A stretch of 64,000 nt of DNA from Gonapodya prolifera JEL478 (Eukaryota; Monoblepharomycota; Monoblepharidomycetes; Monoblepharidales; Gonapodyaceae), in the NCBI GenBank assembly GCA_001574975.1, contig KQ965819.1, positions 111,482-175,481 on the forward strand, given 5' to 3'. The notes below the pieces were generated by a model, which ran no database searches, had not been told where the DNA came from, and saw only the letters and a program-made list of their open reading frames with translations. Positions 21,425 through 34,059 of this stretch are shown here, one piece after another; positions within the stretch are counted from its first letter, which is position 1, and every line of letters starts with the position of its first letter. The translations under genes were made by a program, and so were the position numbers.

Positions 21425-24042
21425 TTATTTTTCGGTGTCCTTCTCTTCCCTCTTGTAACCTTTCAGCCCATGAACGTCGTGAACGAGGCCGCGGATCGGA
21501 AGTCTTGCCAAGAATTCAATTTGTCAGCACGTTATTGCTTTCACAAAAGAACTGGTCTCACCTCATAATGGCAAGAATGGTAGCCACAGTTAGTCCAATA
21601 ATCGCCACCCCGAGTATTGCAAGTGGGACCCAATTGATCGTTCGATAAAGAGGCTTGAGTTGGTCGCATCTGTTAGCAGAACTGTTCTCTGGAGGCAACG
21701 GCAAGAACGTTACTCACACCGCTCACGAGAACAATGATTGCAGAGATGACTTGAATCGTCGTGTCGTTCACCGACTGCACCGTCTGCAGTTCTCGACCAG
21801 GCTTGGCCCCTTGAGCGATGGTCGTCGACGCTGCCACGAAGGAGAAGTTCCAGCCAATACCAACGAGGGTCTCGCCGACGTAGAATACGGGAAGGTGTTC
21901 CCCGGCGAAGAGAATGGCTATCGACAAGGTAAGGATGGCGATACCACTGCACGCGCATGAGATCAATATCGTTGAATAATCCATCTGTAAACAGTAATGA
22001 AATCAGAGACCACTCACATGATATTCATCCGCACGCTGCCGAATTTGTCAATCAAATAGCCAGTGAAAATAGACGGAGCTGATCATTAAATAATGTTCAA
22101 AATCAGCTCTCTCTGATGCAGCGCACACAGACGCACCAAACATTCCCTGTTAAGAGGGGCCCGAACAATTGATGTGATCGATGAAGGAACGATGTAGGCT
22201 GGACACAGACATACCAATACATGTGCCATAATCACATTGGCCTGATCCGAGAATGTGAAGCCTGCGTTCGTGATCGCGATCGGTGCTGGTGCCATCATGA
22301 GGACCTGTACAATTCCAAACAGTATTCTGTGGGTACCGAGTCCCGATAGGTTTGGGAGTAACGCTCACCATGATCATGTACGACACAAGGCCTGACACAA
22401 CGGCGATGAGATACTTCTTGCTGCTGAAAACTCGGCGGACGATTGAACTTCGGGATTCCAACGGAGCGTTCACCTCCGTAACCGCAGATTCTGAGAGGGA
22501 GGTCGTGGCGATATTTGCGGGGATCCTGCCGAGTAGAGAAGCGCCTCGGTGGATTCAACGTAGTGCGAACTCCAAAGCAGTCAAACGCACCTCAGCCCCA
22601 TAACCGTCAAGGTCATTGCAAAAATAATGCACTCCAGAATGATGTAGATCCCGAGGTACTTGCTGTCAGGCACCAACCAAACAGCCGCTCGCGTGATTTG
22701 AGGTCCGATCGGGGCTGCTACGGCGGCGCCGGCGACAACCCAGGAAAGAGCCCGCGAGACGTACTTTGGGGGGCAAACAGAGCGGACACCGAAGCGGACG
22801 AGCTGTGTTGAGAGCGGGGATTAGGTCACAGATCAATGACCGCGGGGGGAACTTGCTTTGAAGGTTACCTGCGTGGTGGCTTGCTGTGTTCCCTGGAAGA
22901 GGAGCTTGGAGCGGGAAACGGGAGGAAGCGAAATGTAGAACACTCAGAACTTGCAAGTAGGAACTAATAGAGGTGGAAGTACTTACCCCGAGACACAGGA
23001 GAGAGAAGCTCCAATATTTCATGGCTAGCAAGCACAGAGTTGCTCCGATGAGACCAGCACCAGTACCCACTTGAGATGGTGTTTGGAAACAAGGCGAGAA
23101 AGTAATGTCGGGCCAATTTCGACTCACCAACATACGACACTCTCAGCCCATACCGCTCCCCAATATACGACAGGGGCATTGTACTGAGTAACCCTCCAAT
23201 GAAAATAAGCCCGTTCGGTAGCGTAGCGAGGTAGTCGCCCGCCATTTCTTTGGCGATGGCGACAGTACCTGTTGGTCGTTGCGTCAGAGTGGTTAGGAGT
23301 GAGTGGAAGAGGAACAGCAAGGCAGTGGTCAGGGCCAGGACGGGAGCTTACCGGCGATGTGGGTGAATTGAACGGTCTGGTAGAAGGAGGTGGATCGGGC
23401 GCCAAGTCAGCAAGATGAAGGTGAGGCAGGGTGTGTATGGAGTCTATAGCGAGACAAGTACCCACATAACCCTTTGGTGCAAGTTGAGATTCCGAGGACA
23501 GAAAAGGCGAGTAAAAGAACACATATGAGCGTTCAATCGCCAAACAAGGAGACGACATAAAGACGTACGAGGAACCACGCAAGAATGAGGAGAAAAACGT
23601 TGGTCTTCCAGTGGGGTGGAACGGGGCTGGAGCATCCATGGGACGAAGGGGACGGAAAAGATTTGAGTGAGAATTACGGTGCGGGATCAACGCAGCGACA
23701 AGGTCCGATCGACAGTCTGCGGGGAAGCCTAGTCATAGACTCGTCTCCATCTTCCCAAGAACCTGGGCGAGTCGATGCATCGGACGATGACAAATCCGAT
23801 TTCCCAATTTTTGATTCCAATCCCCCCCCAAGGTCATCGCAACTCCCAGCATTGTTCAGGGATACGCACGGCTCTTCATTGTCCGATTTTGCGATCAAAC
23901 TCTTTGTGGCAGCCTGCGCAACAGATGCAGCAGCAGCCGCGGGAGACACGGGCTGTTCCTCGGACTCCTGTTCCTGCGACGGCGACGCACTGGTGGTCAT
24001 GTCAATCTTCGAGTCGGCTGTTGCGTCGTGCGGGTGTGTCAT
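21425..24042 (-). CDS. Major facilitator superfamily transporter
   Basis: ATG at 24042 begins a 120-residue hydrophilic, Ser/Asp-rich cytosolic tail that splices to HWKTNVFLLILAWFL, the first membrane helix. Further exons give FTHIAGTVAIAKEMAGDYLA, LIFIGGLLSTMPLSYIGERY, GAGLIGATLCLLAMKYW, SWVVAGAAVAAPIGPQITRA, IIFAMTLTVMGLRIP, a loop, YLIAVVSGLVSYMIMV, FYVGETLVGIGWNFSFVAAS, IQVISAIIVLVSGV and WVPLAILGVAIIGLTVATIL, ending with a charged C-tail at 21425. About 12 helices and the IGERYG/GWNFSFV segments fit an MFS_1 efflux-type carrier. The substrate cannot be told. Many short introns; exon edges approximate. Confidence 0.85.
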
Positions 24043-24446
24043 TTGGCGTTGGGCCGAAATAAAACTGTGGGGAAAGTATCGAAAAGGTTCCGAAAAGAAA
24101 AGGCACGGCCGGGCCTTGAGCCGATGCCGATATCACAGGGCGTGTGCTTTGAGGATTTATCAATTTGGTTGTATCGTATGTGATGTGTTTGCTCATCTTC
24201 CATAACATAGATAGGGAAGCGAACAAAACTCGCTCTGGTGAACTGGCAGGTGACGCCTCGCAACACAACTGTACAAGGCTGTACTCGAACAGCGGTGGAC
24301 AAACGTGTGGAAAAATTCAAAAAGTTCCGAAGTGAGAGGGAAGGGCCGCGGCGAGAGCTGATGACACTCCGAATCGTGGACTGGCCGATTTCGATAGCTT
24401 ATGATTATTTTTGAGATCTAAACGAAGGAGACATCGAGAAAACACT

Positions 24447-26080
24447 CTAACGTCTAAAGAGGGGGAACGCCGTATCGGGCTTGTTGCCCAAAATCTTTTC
24501 GATCCTACAAGAAAATTGAAAAATGGCGTCAGAAAAGTTTTCGTCAGTACCACAACACAATAAAGTACCTTGACAACCCACTTTACCAACACATCCGGGG
24601 ACAGCTTGTCCACCAGCTTGAGAGCGGCCATGTTCTCCGACACTTGCTCCTTGCGCGATGCGCCCGTAATCGCAGTCGACACGTTGGGGTTCTTGAGGCA
24701 CCAGACCAGGGCGAGCTGAGTGGTTGTGCCCCCGACTTGTTCGGCGATGGGCTTTTCATATGTCCGGGAAGAGCGATGGCCAGATTGTTAGTTCCCAAAA
24801 GAGTGGCTGATGGGCCGTAGCGTTCGAGATGGAAAACGTAACAGCAACGCCCTCGTCTTCTCAATCTTGACTTTCCCTTCCTCGGTGGCAAAGTACCGGT
24901 TTGCGATCGACTTCATGAGCGCGTCGTCGAGGGCGAAGCGAGAGCCGGTGGGGACGGTGAGCGAGTTGTACTTTCCGGAAAGTACACCGGAGGCAAGGGG
25001 AGACTGTCATGACGAATCGTTATGGTATTTCATTACATTGGACGTGCGGAAACCATCTCAGGTTCAACAGGGGCATGCCACGAAGACTCTCGCGCTCGAA
25101 CATGTTGTACTGCGGCTGCTCCATCGAGGGGCCCACGTGACCCAGACGGCCGGCTACGCGGTGGGCTTCGGTGATTTGTTGGGCAGACCATTCGGGCTTT
25201 AGGGGTGAGGAAAGAGGTGGCGAGGGTGGGTGGACGGGAGGGAAGGGGAGGCAATGAGGTGGTACTTACAGTTCCCCAGTAGAACGCAAGTCCGTGGTCG
25301 ATGAGGTAGTTGAAGGCGCGCACTATAACCATTCCGTGGTGAGTTCCACCAACAATGCCAAGCACTGCGCCACTCCAAACCTCACCAGTCTCCTCAATAG
25401 GCGTCTCATTGTCCGGTCGGTGCGCGAAAATCAGGTCAACGTGGTCTGTTCCGAGACGTTCGAGAGAGGCTTTTGTTCCCTCGATGATGTGTTTTCTGAC
25501 GCGTGGCAATGGGGGAAAGGAGGCGAAGAACGGGTCAACTGATTGCACATTTGATCAATTGACTCGGGCTTAGCGCTAAGGCCTCGAGCTCGCTCCTGGA
25601 TGAGTAAGCGTTTGCCTGCGGTCGGCACCTCGGTCGGCGCTATCCACAAAGGCCTCACGTACGTTCCTTTGACAACCGGTGAGCCCCCTTCCCCATTCCA
25701 CCCCGATCCCCGCACCACTTGAAACACTCACGTGTCGAAGAAATTTTACGCCATGGTTCCACGCCTCTTCAATGCACTGCTGAGCGACATCTGGTTTGGA
25801 ATCGTTCTCGACTCAATAATGACGCGATCGCACGCACAAGTCTCCGACCTGTTTCCCGTACGTCACCCTTCATTTTCGCCGAATCGTCATGTAGGATGTG
25901 CGAGGAAAGCCCCAATCGCCGTCCGATGAGTTGTGGAAACGTCGAGGAAACGAGAGCACGTGTCGTGTCGGAACCAAATCTCGGGAAGCCATTGCGACAA
26001 GGAGAGGGTAGCACGCACCATCCGCCGAGCGAGAGTGCGCTGACGCGAATTCCGGCTTTTCCGAGGCGGCGGTATTCCAT
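24447..26080 (-). CDS. Aldo/keto reductase, Kv-beta-like subfamily
   Basis: [21 protein letters not shown] is the classic AKR N-terminus. Later exons give [20 protein letters not shown] and [12 protein letters not shown] (the D-x-HRPD strand and loop), [39 protein letters not shown] and [12 protein letters not shown], and the NADPH-binding end [20 protein letters not shown]. The last exon ends [18 protein letters not shown] at 24447. This order fits the voltage-gated potassium channel beta subunit/YakC branch of NADPH-dependent reductases. Several small introns split it. One short segment near 24800 has an in-frame stop in my reading, probably a mis-placed intron edge. Confidence 0.88.
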
Positions 26081-26909
26081 TGTGGAGTTGGGGAGATGGG
26101 GATCGGTGGAAGAGTTTGGTAAGCTCGCGAAAGTAAGGGTAACTCGAGTGAAGCGTGCCAAGATAACGTCCAGAAAATAATGTTAAGATTCCTTTAAATA
26201 CATCAATGAGGTAATGCATCAATGAGGTTCTTCTATTCTCAGTATGGTGGACGAGAGTGATGGGTCGAATGTGACGCCAGAGTTTGAGACAAGGTACTTG
26301 GGGTTGGAGTTGGAGAGTTATTGATGAGCGGCGATAAAAGTGTGAGGAAAAAGAGGATGGAGAGACGCACTGTGAATCCGGACGTGAGGCCCGAGACTGA
26401 GCAGAGGAGCTGCCAGTACTGTCCCATCAAATACGCGCGTTTTGATCACTCAGCACAGGTGTCGGGTATCGGAAGAGAAGCGATCTGCGTCTCATTCTTT
26501 GCTCGATCCGCCAGCTCTTTACTCTCGAGCGTGTCCGCCAGCATCCGCCATTCGTAGAACATTTCGCCGAGGTGTCGAAGGGTGTTGAGTAGTCCGTGTC
26601 AATTATCCCAAACCGGGAACACTCCACTGCTGCACTGTCAGAATGACGCTGGGGCTTTCAGTACCCTTGTTACACCACTGTGCGTGTGACCAGGTCCCGT
26701 AAAAGCGAAACGCTTAATCGAGCCGAAGCGTGTCAATATTTCCTTATCGGGAGCGGACCTTGCCACCCCAAATGAGGGTTGCGCCGCACAGTGTAGCGCC
26801 GCTCTTTGCTCAGAGGAGAATCCACCGCCACTCTATCGTCACTTGATAAGAAGAGTCAGGTGAGCGTGCCCTGCGTGTCGTCACTCGCCTTTCGGGCGAC
26901 TCACGCGCG
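26081..26909. other. Divergent region; possible small minus-strand coding piece
   Basis: Lies between the aldo/keto reductase start and the plus-strand Pro/Ser-rich gene. On the minus strand around 26450-26570 a frame reads LGEMFYEWRMLADTLESKEL and continues to a stop at DTCAE, which looks protein-like but has no clear start. Nothing else is seen. Confidence 0.3.
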
Positions 26910-26987
26910 ATGCAGGGCAGTTCCGTTGCCGGAAAGGGACTGCAACCAACAGCGCAACACACTCACGTCCGCAATCACCGCGCTGCA

Positions 26988-28674
26988 ATGCTGAGCACGT
27001 CATCGGACAACGCGGTCGCGCTCTTCGGCAAGCACGTCGAGGTCGCGGAGTCGCTCGANCGTCTGGCGATGGACATTGGCGTCGCAGGGTGGGACCAGGT
27101 CAAGGCTGCGCTCGACACCGTCAGAGCGTCCGCGGGCACAACAAGATTCGAAGAAAAGGCGAGGACGGTTGAAATCCAGTTGAGAGATCTCGCCGTCAGA
27201 GGAGGGGCCTCCGCGGTGCAGGAGAGAACCAGCGATGCTGCTGGGTCCAGCCCAACGTCCCCCACAACAGAGGTGGGTTTTCATTCGACCAGACATACAA
27301 CACATTCAAGATGTGCGTCGAATTTCTAATATATGAAACCAACTCTCCTCTCCGCTTCCACAGACACCCCCCGAAGCTACTTCCCCCACCATCGAGCGCC
27401 CCACTCTCACCCGCCGCTCAACCTCACTCTCCGGCCTCGCCGCCATCAGCTCCGGCTCCAAATCCGGTCGCCCCGCACTCCCACGTATCGAAATACCCAT
27501 GCCTGCACAAGACCCGTCGGGGCTCACCGTCGGCCAGAATCGCCAGGAGGTGGTGACACCGACAAACTCGCACCCGCCGCCATCCACGTTGATGCAGCTC
27601 GAGACCCCCCTACTGCAACGAATTCCCGATATGGCGTCAAGACCACCCGCGCTTCCACCCCGTGGAAGAGGCCCGAGGTCGCATGCAACCACGCTGTCCC
27701 AACCGGCGAACCCGCACGAACCAATCATCCGAGCAAGCCGTAGCAGGCCCCACCTGGCCCTCCCCGGCATGTCCGAAGCGCATGGCCCGCTCCAAGCACA
27801 CACGGCGATATCTCCCTCCGCTTACCATGCCAGCACCTTCCCAACCTCCAACGGATGTGCACCGACAGCCGGCGCTCGTCCGCCAAGCCCACATCTCGGA
27901 AACCACCCCCCGCTTCCCGACCTGCCCGCACACCCCCCACACCAGTCGCAATCGCACGTCTTGCCAGGCTCACTCCTCCAACTGCACCCGCACGAAGCAG
28001 CAACCATCCAGTCCCGTCTTCCCAACGGGTACCGCCTCGTGCGCATGGGTACCGGGTCCGTCGGTGCGCCCGCCGGGTGGCCTATTCCGCCCTGGTGGGC
28101 CGCGGACGGTGCGAGCGGCGCAGGTGCAGGCGAGGGGTCGACCGGGTCCCAGCAGTATACAACGATGTGGGGCCCCTCGAGGTCAACCTCCCTTCCCTCC
28201 GGGCTACACCATATCCGGATGCGCTCGCCCGTGAGGACGCCATCGCAGCTCGGGCAAGTGCAAGTGCAAGGCCAGGAAAACACCGCTCCCTCAGATGACA
28301 CCGCACCCACTCCCCCGCAACTCAACGCCCCCGCGGTGCGTCATAGAGTCTACTACTCACGCCCAAGAGCCGCGCCGGCTGCCGAACCTGACTCGGAGTA
28401 CGAGGACGACGATCTCCCCGCTGGCTCTGGATCCGGGCCGAGTCCGCACGCAAGTCGGGCCAGCGGGGGTAGAACGCCCGTGCGTAGGACCTCGCGGTCC
28501 CGCCAGGCGGCCGATCCTCTCTCCCCGGGTCGCGAAGGAGCAGGAGCAGGTGCAGGCGGCTCCCTCAGTGCTGATGCGAGACGAAGAGTGAACGGCGCCG
28601 CGCCAAGGCACTCGATTTCGAGGATGAGGGGGCATGGATTGAGCGAGAGCGATGCGAGGAATGGCGGGATGTGA
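26988..28674 (+). CDS. Pro/Ser/Arg-rich protein of unknown function
   Basis: Two exons: from ATG 26988 (or 26910) to about 27270, joined to the second exon by an intron whose acceptor precedes TPPEATSPTIERPTLTRRST, ending TGA 28674. The first exon encodes a helical part (ALFGKHVEVAESL, WDQVKAALDTVRASAG, EEKARTVEIQLRDLAVR) like a short coiled coil. The remaining 450 residues are low-complexity, rich in Pro, Ser, Gly and Arg, with RRTSRSRQ and HSISRMRG near the end that could be phosphorylated. No domain recognised. One ambiguous base (n) lies at 27059. A 60-bp tandem duplication spans the stop codon. Confidence 0.6.
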
Positions 28675-28750
28675 GGAAGAGGGACAGAGGACGATGGATT
28701 GAGCGAGAGCGATGCGAGGAATGGCGGGATATGAGGAAGAGGGAGAGAGG
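28633..28750 (+). repeat. Two-copy tandem repeat, 60-bp period, across a stop codon
   Basis: ATGGATTGAGCGAGAGCGAT occurs at 28634 and again at 28694, and the copies agree at nearly all positions over the 60 bases. The first copy contains the last codons and the TGA of the Pro/Ser-rich gene; the second lies in its 3' flank. Confidence 0.85.
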
Positions 28751-29186
28751 ACGGGGGCGAAACTGTTTTGGTTTTGGGGTTGCTCAGAGGGACTCCGTGG
28801 GAGAGAAGTAAAGCGATGCGTGCAGCAAAAACTGTCTCGCTCGCAAAAGTTGCATTTTGGTTTTGTTGTCTTTGGATTTGGCAGGTCTGGTCCGCAAACG
28901 AGGACGCAGGACGAAGCGATTTTTGGCTTGTTGTTGTTGTTGTTAGTGTTGTTTTTTTTTGTTTTTTTTCGTGTGGAAGCAGTTCGAGTACGATATGGAC
29001 TCTGTTTTGCCTTGTTCCCTCTTCTGCCAAAGCTTTGGTTTTCTTGTACATACCAAGAGGAGAACGTATACTAGCTTGCCTTTTGTACGAATGCTAAGAG
29101 AAATTATGTGTCATACAATCCGGTCGGGCAGCTGATTTGCGAAAATGGAGAGGTGTTCTAATAAGGAATATGATCCGATGGGAGTT
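28751..29186. other. Convergent intergenic region
   Basis: 3' flanks of two converging genes. It has a GT/T-rich stretch near 28925-28970 (repeated TTG and runs of T) and no gene. Confidence 0.4.
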
Positions 29187-32100
29187 TTATTCAGGTATTG
29201 TGGATTTCCGCCCAGTGAGCTTTTCAAACGCTTCTTGTGTGAGTAGTCCCTGCTTCAAAAGATCTTCGAGCGTGTTGAATGGGACTGAGCATATTTACAA
29301 AACCGGAATGGTATGTTTAACAATGATGATCGATGCGATCGTCGCACGATGATCCGCTCACTTTTAATATCCCGCTTCGTCTCCCTCCCCTCGTCCCTCG
29401 CCAGCAAGTTCCCCGGGTGCGTACTTTCCCTCCTATCCGGTAAATTATGTGTCAACTGAATGCTCTGCGGACGTCCGATCGTTCTCGCTTTCGGACTTTT
29501 CAACGTGGCGGGTGTTACAGGAAAGGGCAGGTCAGACACGGATTGTGTAACCCCAGAGGCGCCCGCGCCGTATCGCCGCGTGAAGGTCGGGCGCTGGTCT
29601 GGGTGGGAGCCATGTGATCCCTCTGAGCCCGGCCGCACATGTCCGTGAAGCGATCCCAAGTCGGGTTCGTGTACGTCAGCTCGATCCAGTGTCGTCGTGA
29701 CCTTTGGCTTGCCGTCGTCTCCTAAAATCGGTGACCGCACCATCGCAGCTGTGTACGGACTGCCATACAGTTGTTCCCCCCGTCCCAGTGATCCCTTCGC
29801 ATCTGAAAGCCAGATCGATGCCGGCGGGAGCGAGCTCGCAATAACCTCGCCCGGGCTTTGCTCTTTCACGAACTGGAATTCCGTGCCGGCGCCGGTTTCC
29901 AGCGGAATGAGCACGTCAATCGGCACCATGCCCTTCTCTGCGCTGTTAATGTTGTCGGCCTCACACCATCCGTCTTCGAAGAGCTGACCGACGTAGAAGA
30001 CCCGGCCTTGTTCGACGACGAGCTCGTCGGCGTTTTGGGGGAGGTAGTCGGCTCTGCGGGGGGATGGATTGGCTCCTCTTGGGAGCTGAAGGAAGTTGCA
30101 AAGAAAGGGCACTCTCACATTCCAATAAACACTCGGTTGAGAGTCACACCGTTTCCACCACCGGGTGTTCCGCCGAAAAACACGTAAGCTGGGTGAGCTC
30201 CATGCCTGCTCGCTGGGTCGATTTCTACATCTCCATGCGGCAAGGGGTTCTCCGGTGATTGCATTGGTACGGTGTTCTGTGTGGTAGCACCAGTGACCAC
30301 GTGCAAGTGGGAATGGCCACGTTCTCGTACTGATGGGACAACATTGTTTCCGTGGTGAAGCGGGGTCTGAACAGTTCCAATCGAATTTCGGGTTGTCACA
30401 CCGACAAGGCGAGCAAGCGACGCAACGACCGAAGATGATTCCGGAATCACCAAACCATTAAGATTCGGAACGCTTTCATTGTGCCTGTACGGTGGTCTTG
30501 AAAGAGTACCAGTGCTTCCTTCTCCGAGTAGGTTTTGGCGTGACGTCCCCAAGCCTTTCATTGGTATGTCCGGAGATTGTGCAAACTTGCGGCGGCGTCG
30601 CCGAAGAAGCACGATAATGCCGGCTGAAGCTGCGATCAACGACGCTCCACCGCCGGCTGCAACCGCTATAATAATTTTCTTCGGGGGACCTGAGGTGTCG
30701 GGCGATGAATCCCTGGAGAGTGCGCCGATCTGTGAATGAAACACGTTGCGGGTTCCATGAAAGGCACGAAACTTACAAATTCCAACTTCCACTCGATCCA
30801 CAGGTAGTGAGCCCGACAGACGACCCCGAGCTCTCGCCGTTTGTGGGTGCAAGACAGGTTCCACTATACAGACTGCTTTCTATGTTAACCGAGGATATAC
30901 TTGATGAGATTTTCCATATCTGTGATGAAGTTGCAGAACTTTGCCTCCGATTCAGTGAGCCGTTCGTAACGACACAACTTGAGAGTGCAACGGAAGTCTT
31001 GCTGGTCGCCGAAAGACACTGGCCACTGTCGTCAAGCAGCTGATATCCTCCCGAGCAGGGAAAGCTGTTGTCAAAGCACCTTCGTCGATATTGTTGGGTC
31101 CCGGATGATGCGAGATTGCAGGCCGTGGCTGTACAGACCAGATACAACGACGAAGATGCGCCATAAGTGACGTAGAAAGAAGTTTCCATTGATGACAGCG
31201 AAAATGACGTCGAAGACGTCAATGATGTTGAAGACGAGAATGATGTCGAAGCGGATGTTGTCGTGTCGGATGCCACAGAGCTGGTGGTCGTGAGAGACGT
31301 CGAATTTGCACTCGAAGTGGTAGCAGCGCTTGTTCGAGTCCTTGTAACATTAGGGCACTTGGACCAGCAACCTGGAATGCCCGGGCAATCCATGAAGCCG
31401 GGCTAAGGCAAATAAAGGTGTCACTAGCGACGAGAAAACAAGCAAAGATACGTGTATGGCTCACCATACATCCGAGAACGCATCCTCCATTTACGCAGGT
31501 CCACGCCTTTTTGCTTGACGGAGAAAGACTTCCGCTGCAAGTGAACCCACACGCCCCGCAATTGGAAGTGTCGTTTAAAAGGTTGGTACAAACTCCATCA
31601 CACACTGGGAGAAAGTTCGGGCAGTTTTGGACGCATCGACCTCCAATGCAGTTAGCGAAACCTCCGGTAGGTGCATCGCAGAAACGGGAACATGCGCCGC
31701 ACTGAGTCCCTCCCAAACAGATTCACGTGAGACAGTTTTCAGGTCAAGAAAAGCTCTTCTTCAACTCACGTTGTTCACATCGGTCGCAAGATTCACACAC
31801 TGAGACCCACACCGTGTTTGTGCACATCCACCCACTTCCGCGCAAACACCTTTCTGGCACACCGCCGTTCCTCCAAATTGCGCAGTGCAGACGTTTCCAC
31901 AGCTCCCGCAGTTGTTGACATCGGACGATAGATCGTTGCAACGATACGGTGCGCACAACGTTGCATTCGCGGAGCAGGTTGCGTTGCATACACCAGATTT
32001 ACAAACGGTGGTGCCGAGTACGGTCGTGGGACAAGCCCCGCCGCACTGACCACACTAAAAGGTGTTATATCGGCTCATGAGGTCATAAGTACACTTAGTC

Positions 32101-33056
32101 GGCAATGAGACCCTCACATTTTGAACATCGGCCTGCAGGTTCGTGCAAGCTCCATTGCAGTTCGCGAAACCAGCAATACATGCTGTTGATTAACGCGGAA
32201 TATAAGAGAATACCGTATTGCACGCCGGCGCCAGAGAGAATCACGCAATTTGCGAACGTACCATTAGTGACGCATGAGCCAGATGAGCATGCTCCTGGAC
32301 AGGTATTATTACACTTTCCACACTAGACATGTTTGGGAATGTACTGAATGTTGTGGGGAACATAAAGCAAAACAATTACTCACGTTCGTGGAATCAACGG
32401 CCAAATCAACACATCCCGTCGAGCAGCACGATTTGCTGTACAGAGAATAAAAAGTAGCAGGTTGTCAGCGACTAACACCACAACTGCGCTTCAAAAGTCC
32501 TACCCAGTAGAGCAATATGAGGAAGTACTTCCAACAACGCAGCACGTCGCACTCGCCGGAGTGCAAGCAAAACCGCACACTTGTTCGCTTGATGAACAGT
32601 TCGGAGCTAGTGCAAGGTTCGCAGAAGGTGATTCAGAGTTCTGCTGTCGTTTTGATAGAGGTGGTGAAAAAACGGACGCGTGATCCAGACGTCGGGAGTC
32701 CGCTCCCGAAATGGATGGAGAATATGGTAGTGGAGGATGAGGAGAAGCATCCTCGGGAGGAGATCGCTCAGATAAGAAGGAATGGTAACTATTAGAGGAG
32801 AGAACGGTTTCGGGGGCCACCACCCCTAGGGGAAAGTACACTTGGTGATGCGGGCCAGTAATTGAGTGCCGAACTCCGAAGCTGCACTGAAATGGAACGT
32901 ACCAACAAAGAGAACCACTCCTATACACGCTGTTTGTGTCAGTAACCACGGTGGTTTCCGTCTCGTTGGATTTTGCCGAACAACCACACCCCTTGCCAAG
33001 AACGTGGTGGCGTCCAGAAGCTTCCTTCGTGTCGTAACAAGAGACGATGCTCCCAT
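29187..33056 (-). CDS. Cys-rich surface protein with transmembrane helix and cytosolic SH3 domain
   Basis: A multi-exon minus-strand gene; the 5' end is uncertain. Repeated Cys modules such as GCVDLAVDSTNCGKC, LSSDVNNCGSCGNVC and NLLNDTSNCGACGFTC follow the Stig1-like pattern (CxxLxxDxxNCGxCGxxC), each on its own exon. Next comes a Ser/Thr-rich stalk and a part ending SLYSGTCLAPTNG / GLTTCGSSGSWNL, which resembles a ricin-B-type lectin strand. KKIIIAVAAGGGASLIAASA with AGIIVLLRRRRRKF is the membrane helix and stop-transfer. The cytosolic side has an SH3 domain (RADYLPQNADELVVEQG, then FEDGWCEADN). The final exon, QGLLTQEAFEKLTGRKS, ends at TAA 29187-29189. The layout suggests a cell-wall or matrix sensor linked to SH3 signalling. 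A hydrophobic segment near 32940 could be the signal peptide, but frames do not join cleanly there. Confidence 0.72.
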
Positions 33057-34059
33057 TCGATTCGATATTTTGTCGTGCGTGGAGGTGCTCGGACCCGGAC
33101 TCGACAGATTCGGTACGTCCGCGATTGAGTGAAGTGGGTCAAGCCCGTCGCAGTGTAGTTCGCGTCGATCGACACGGAGGGACTTTGATAATCGACGCGC
33201 GCAAATGTACTGAGGTATTCCATTCTTCGAGCTCGCTTGGGGATCCTCCGACATTCCAATCTGCAAAGTTCCGCCCATGGTGAACGATCGCCAGAGACAC
33301 CAAGGAAGGGGGGATCTCGTAGTCAAGCGAATCCTTTGGGCGTGTTAGAGTCGCCTCGTTCCGTCAGGGCATGTGGAAGGCGAACGATCAAGACCGGGGG
33401 GGATGTGCGGGCCTTGCAATGAATGCGAGTATCTTCATTACAATACAAATGCTAAAAGCAGGCACTAACCTCTACCACTATTTCTTCCGGAGGCAATAGT
33501 CGCAGCCACAAAGTGTATATCCTCACGTCACAGTGATGAACGAAGCGCATTTGCCACCATTACATTTGATGACGACTCCGTTGGTGGAGTGGTGCTGTAT
33601 CCTAGGACCTTTGCGAGGGTCACTTCGACTGATGAAAGCACATGTCTACGGGGTAGGAATGCAGCGAGACTATGCGGATACATAGACGGGAATGGAATTG
33701 GAAGGTGACCTTCCATCCAAAAGCTACGTCAGAAACTTGTAGCAAACAGAGCCGAGCCGATTGTGACTTGATTACGCGTATGACGAAGCTCACGCAACTT
33801 GTGAATTCGGGTGGCTTGAGCTGCGGCAGGTCTCCCGGATACTTTGAGCTCACATCCAGCTTTCTGATTGTGAGAGGTGATAAAAATTCCTTCCGAGAGG
33901 TGCATCGCAATTTGTTGTCAGACTCGAACCCAATTCCCATTGATTTTCATGATTACAGTGAGGTTAATGACTATCGCGACGGCAAATTTTATTGGCGCAT
34001 GATGGGCAGAATAATCAACCAAGACTAATAAACTAAACATAGAAAATAATCATTTCACC
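33057..34059. other. Region with no firm gene
   Basis: Holds the likely promoter of the Cys-rich/SH3 gene. A 118-codon plus-strand frame (ATG 33672) has no recognisable features, and a 106-codon minus-strand frame overlaps it. I accept neither as a gene. Confidence 0.3.

Noticed and set aside
24043-26080. Aldo/keto reductase and MFS transporter as a functional cluster
   Set aside because: They are neighbours on one strand, but nothing else for secondary metabolism lies nearby, so a pathway cluster is not supported.
33672-34028. Plus-strand open frame of 118 codons
   Set aside because: No domain and an equally long frame on the opposite strand; chance cannot be excluded.
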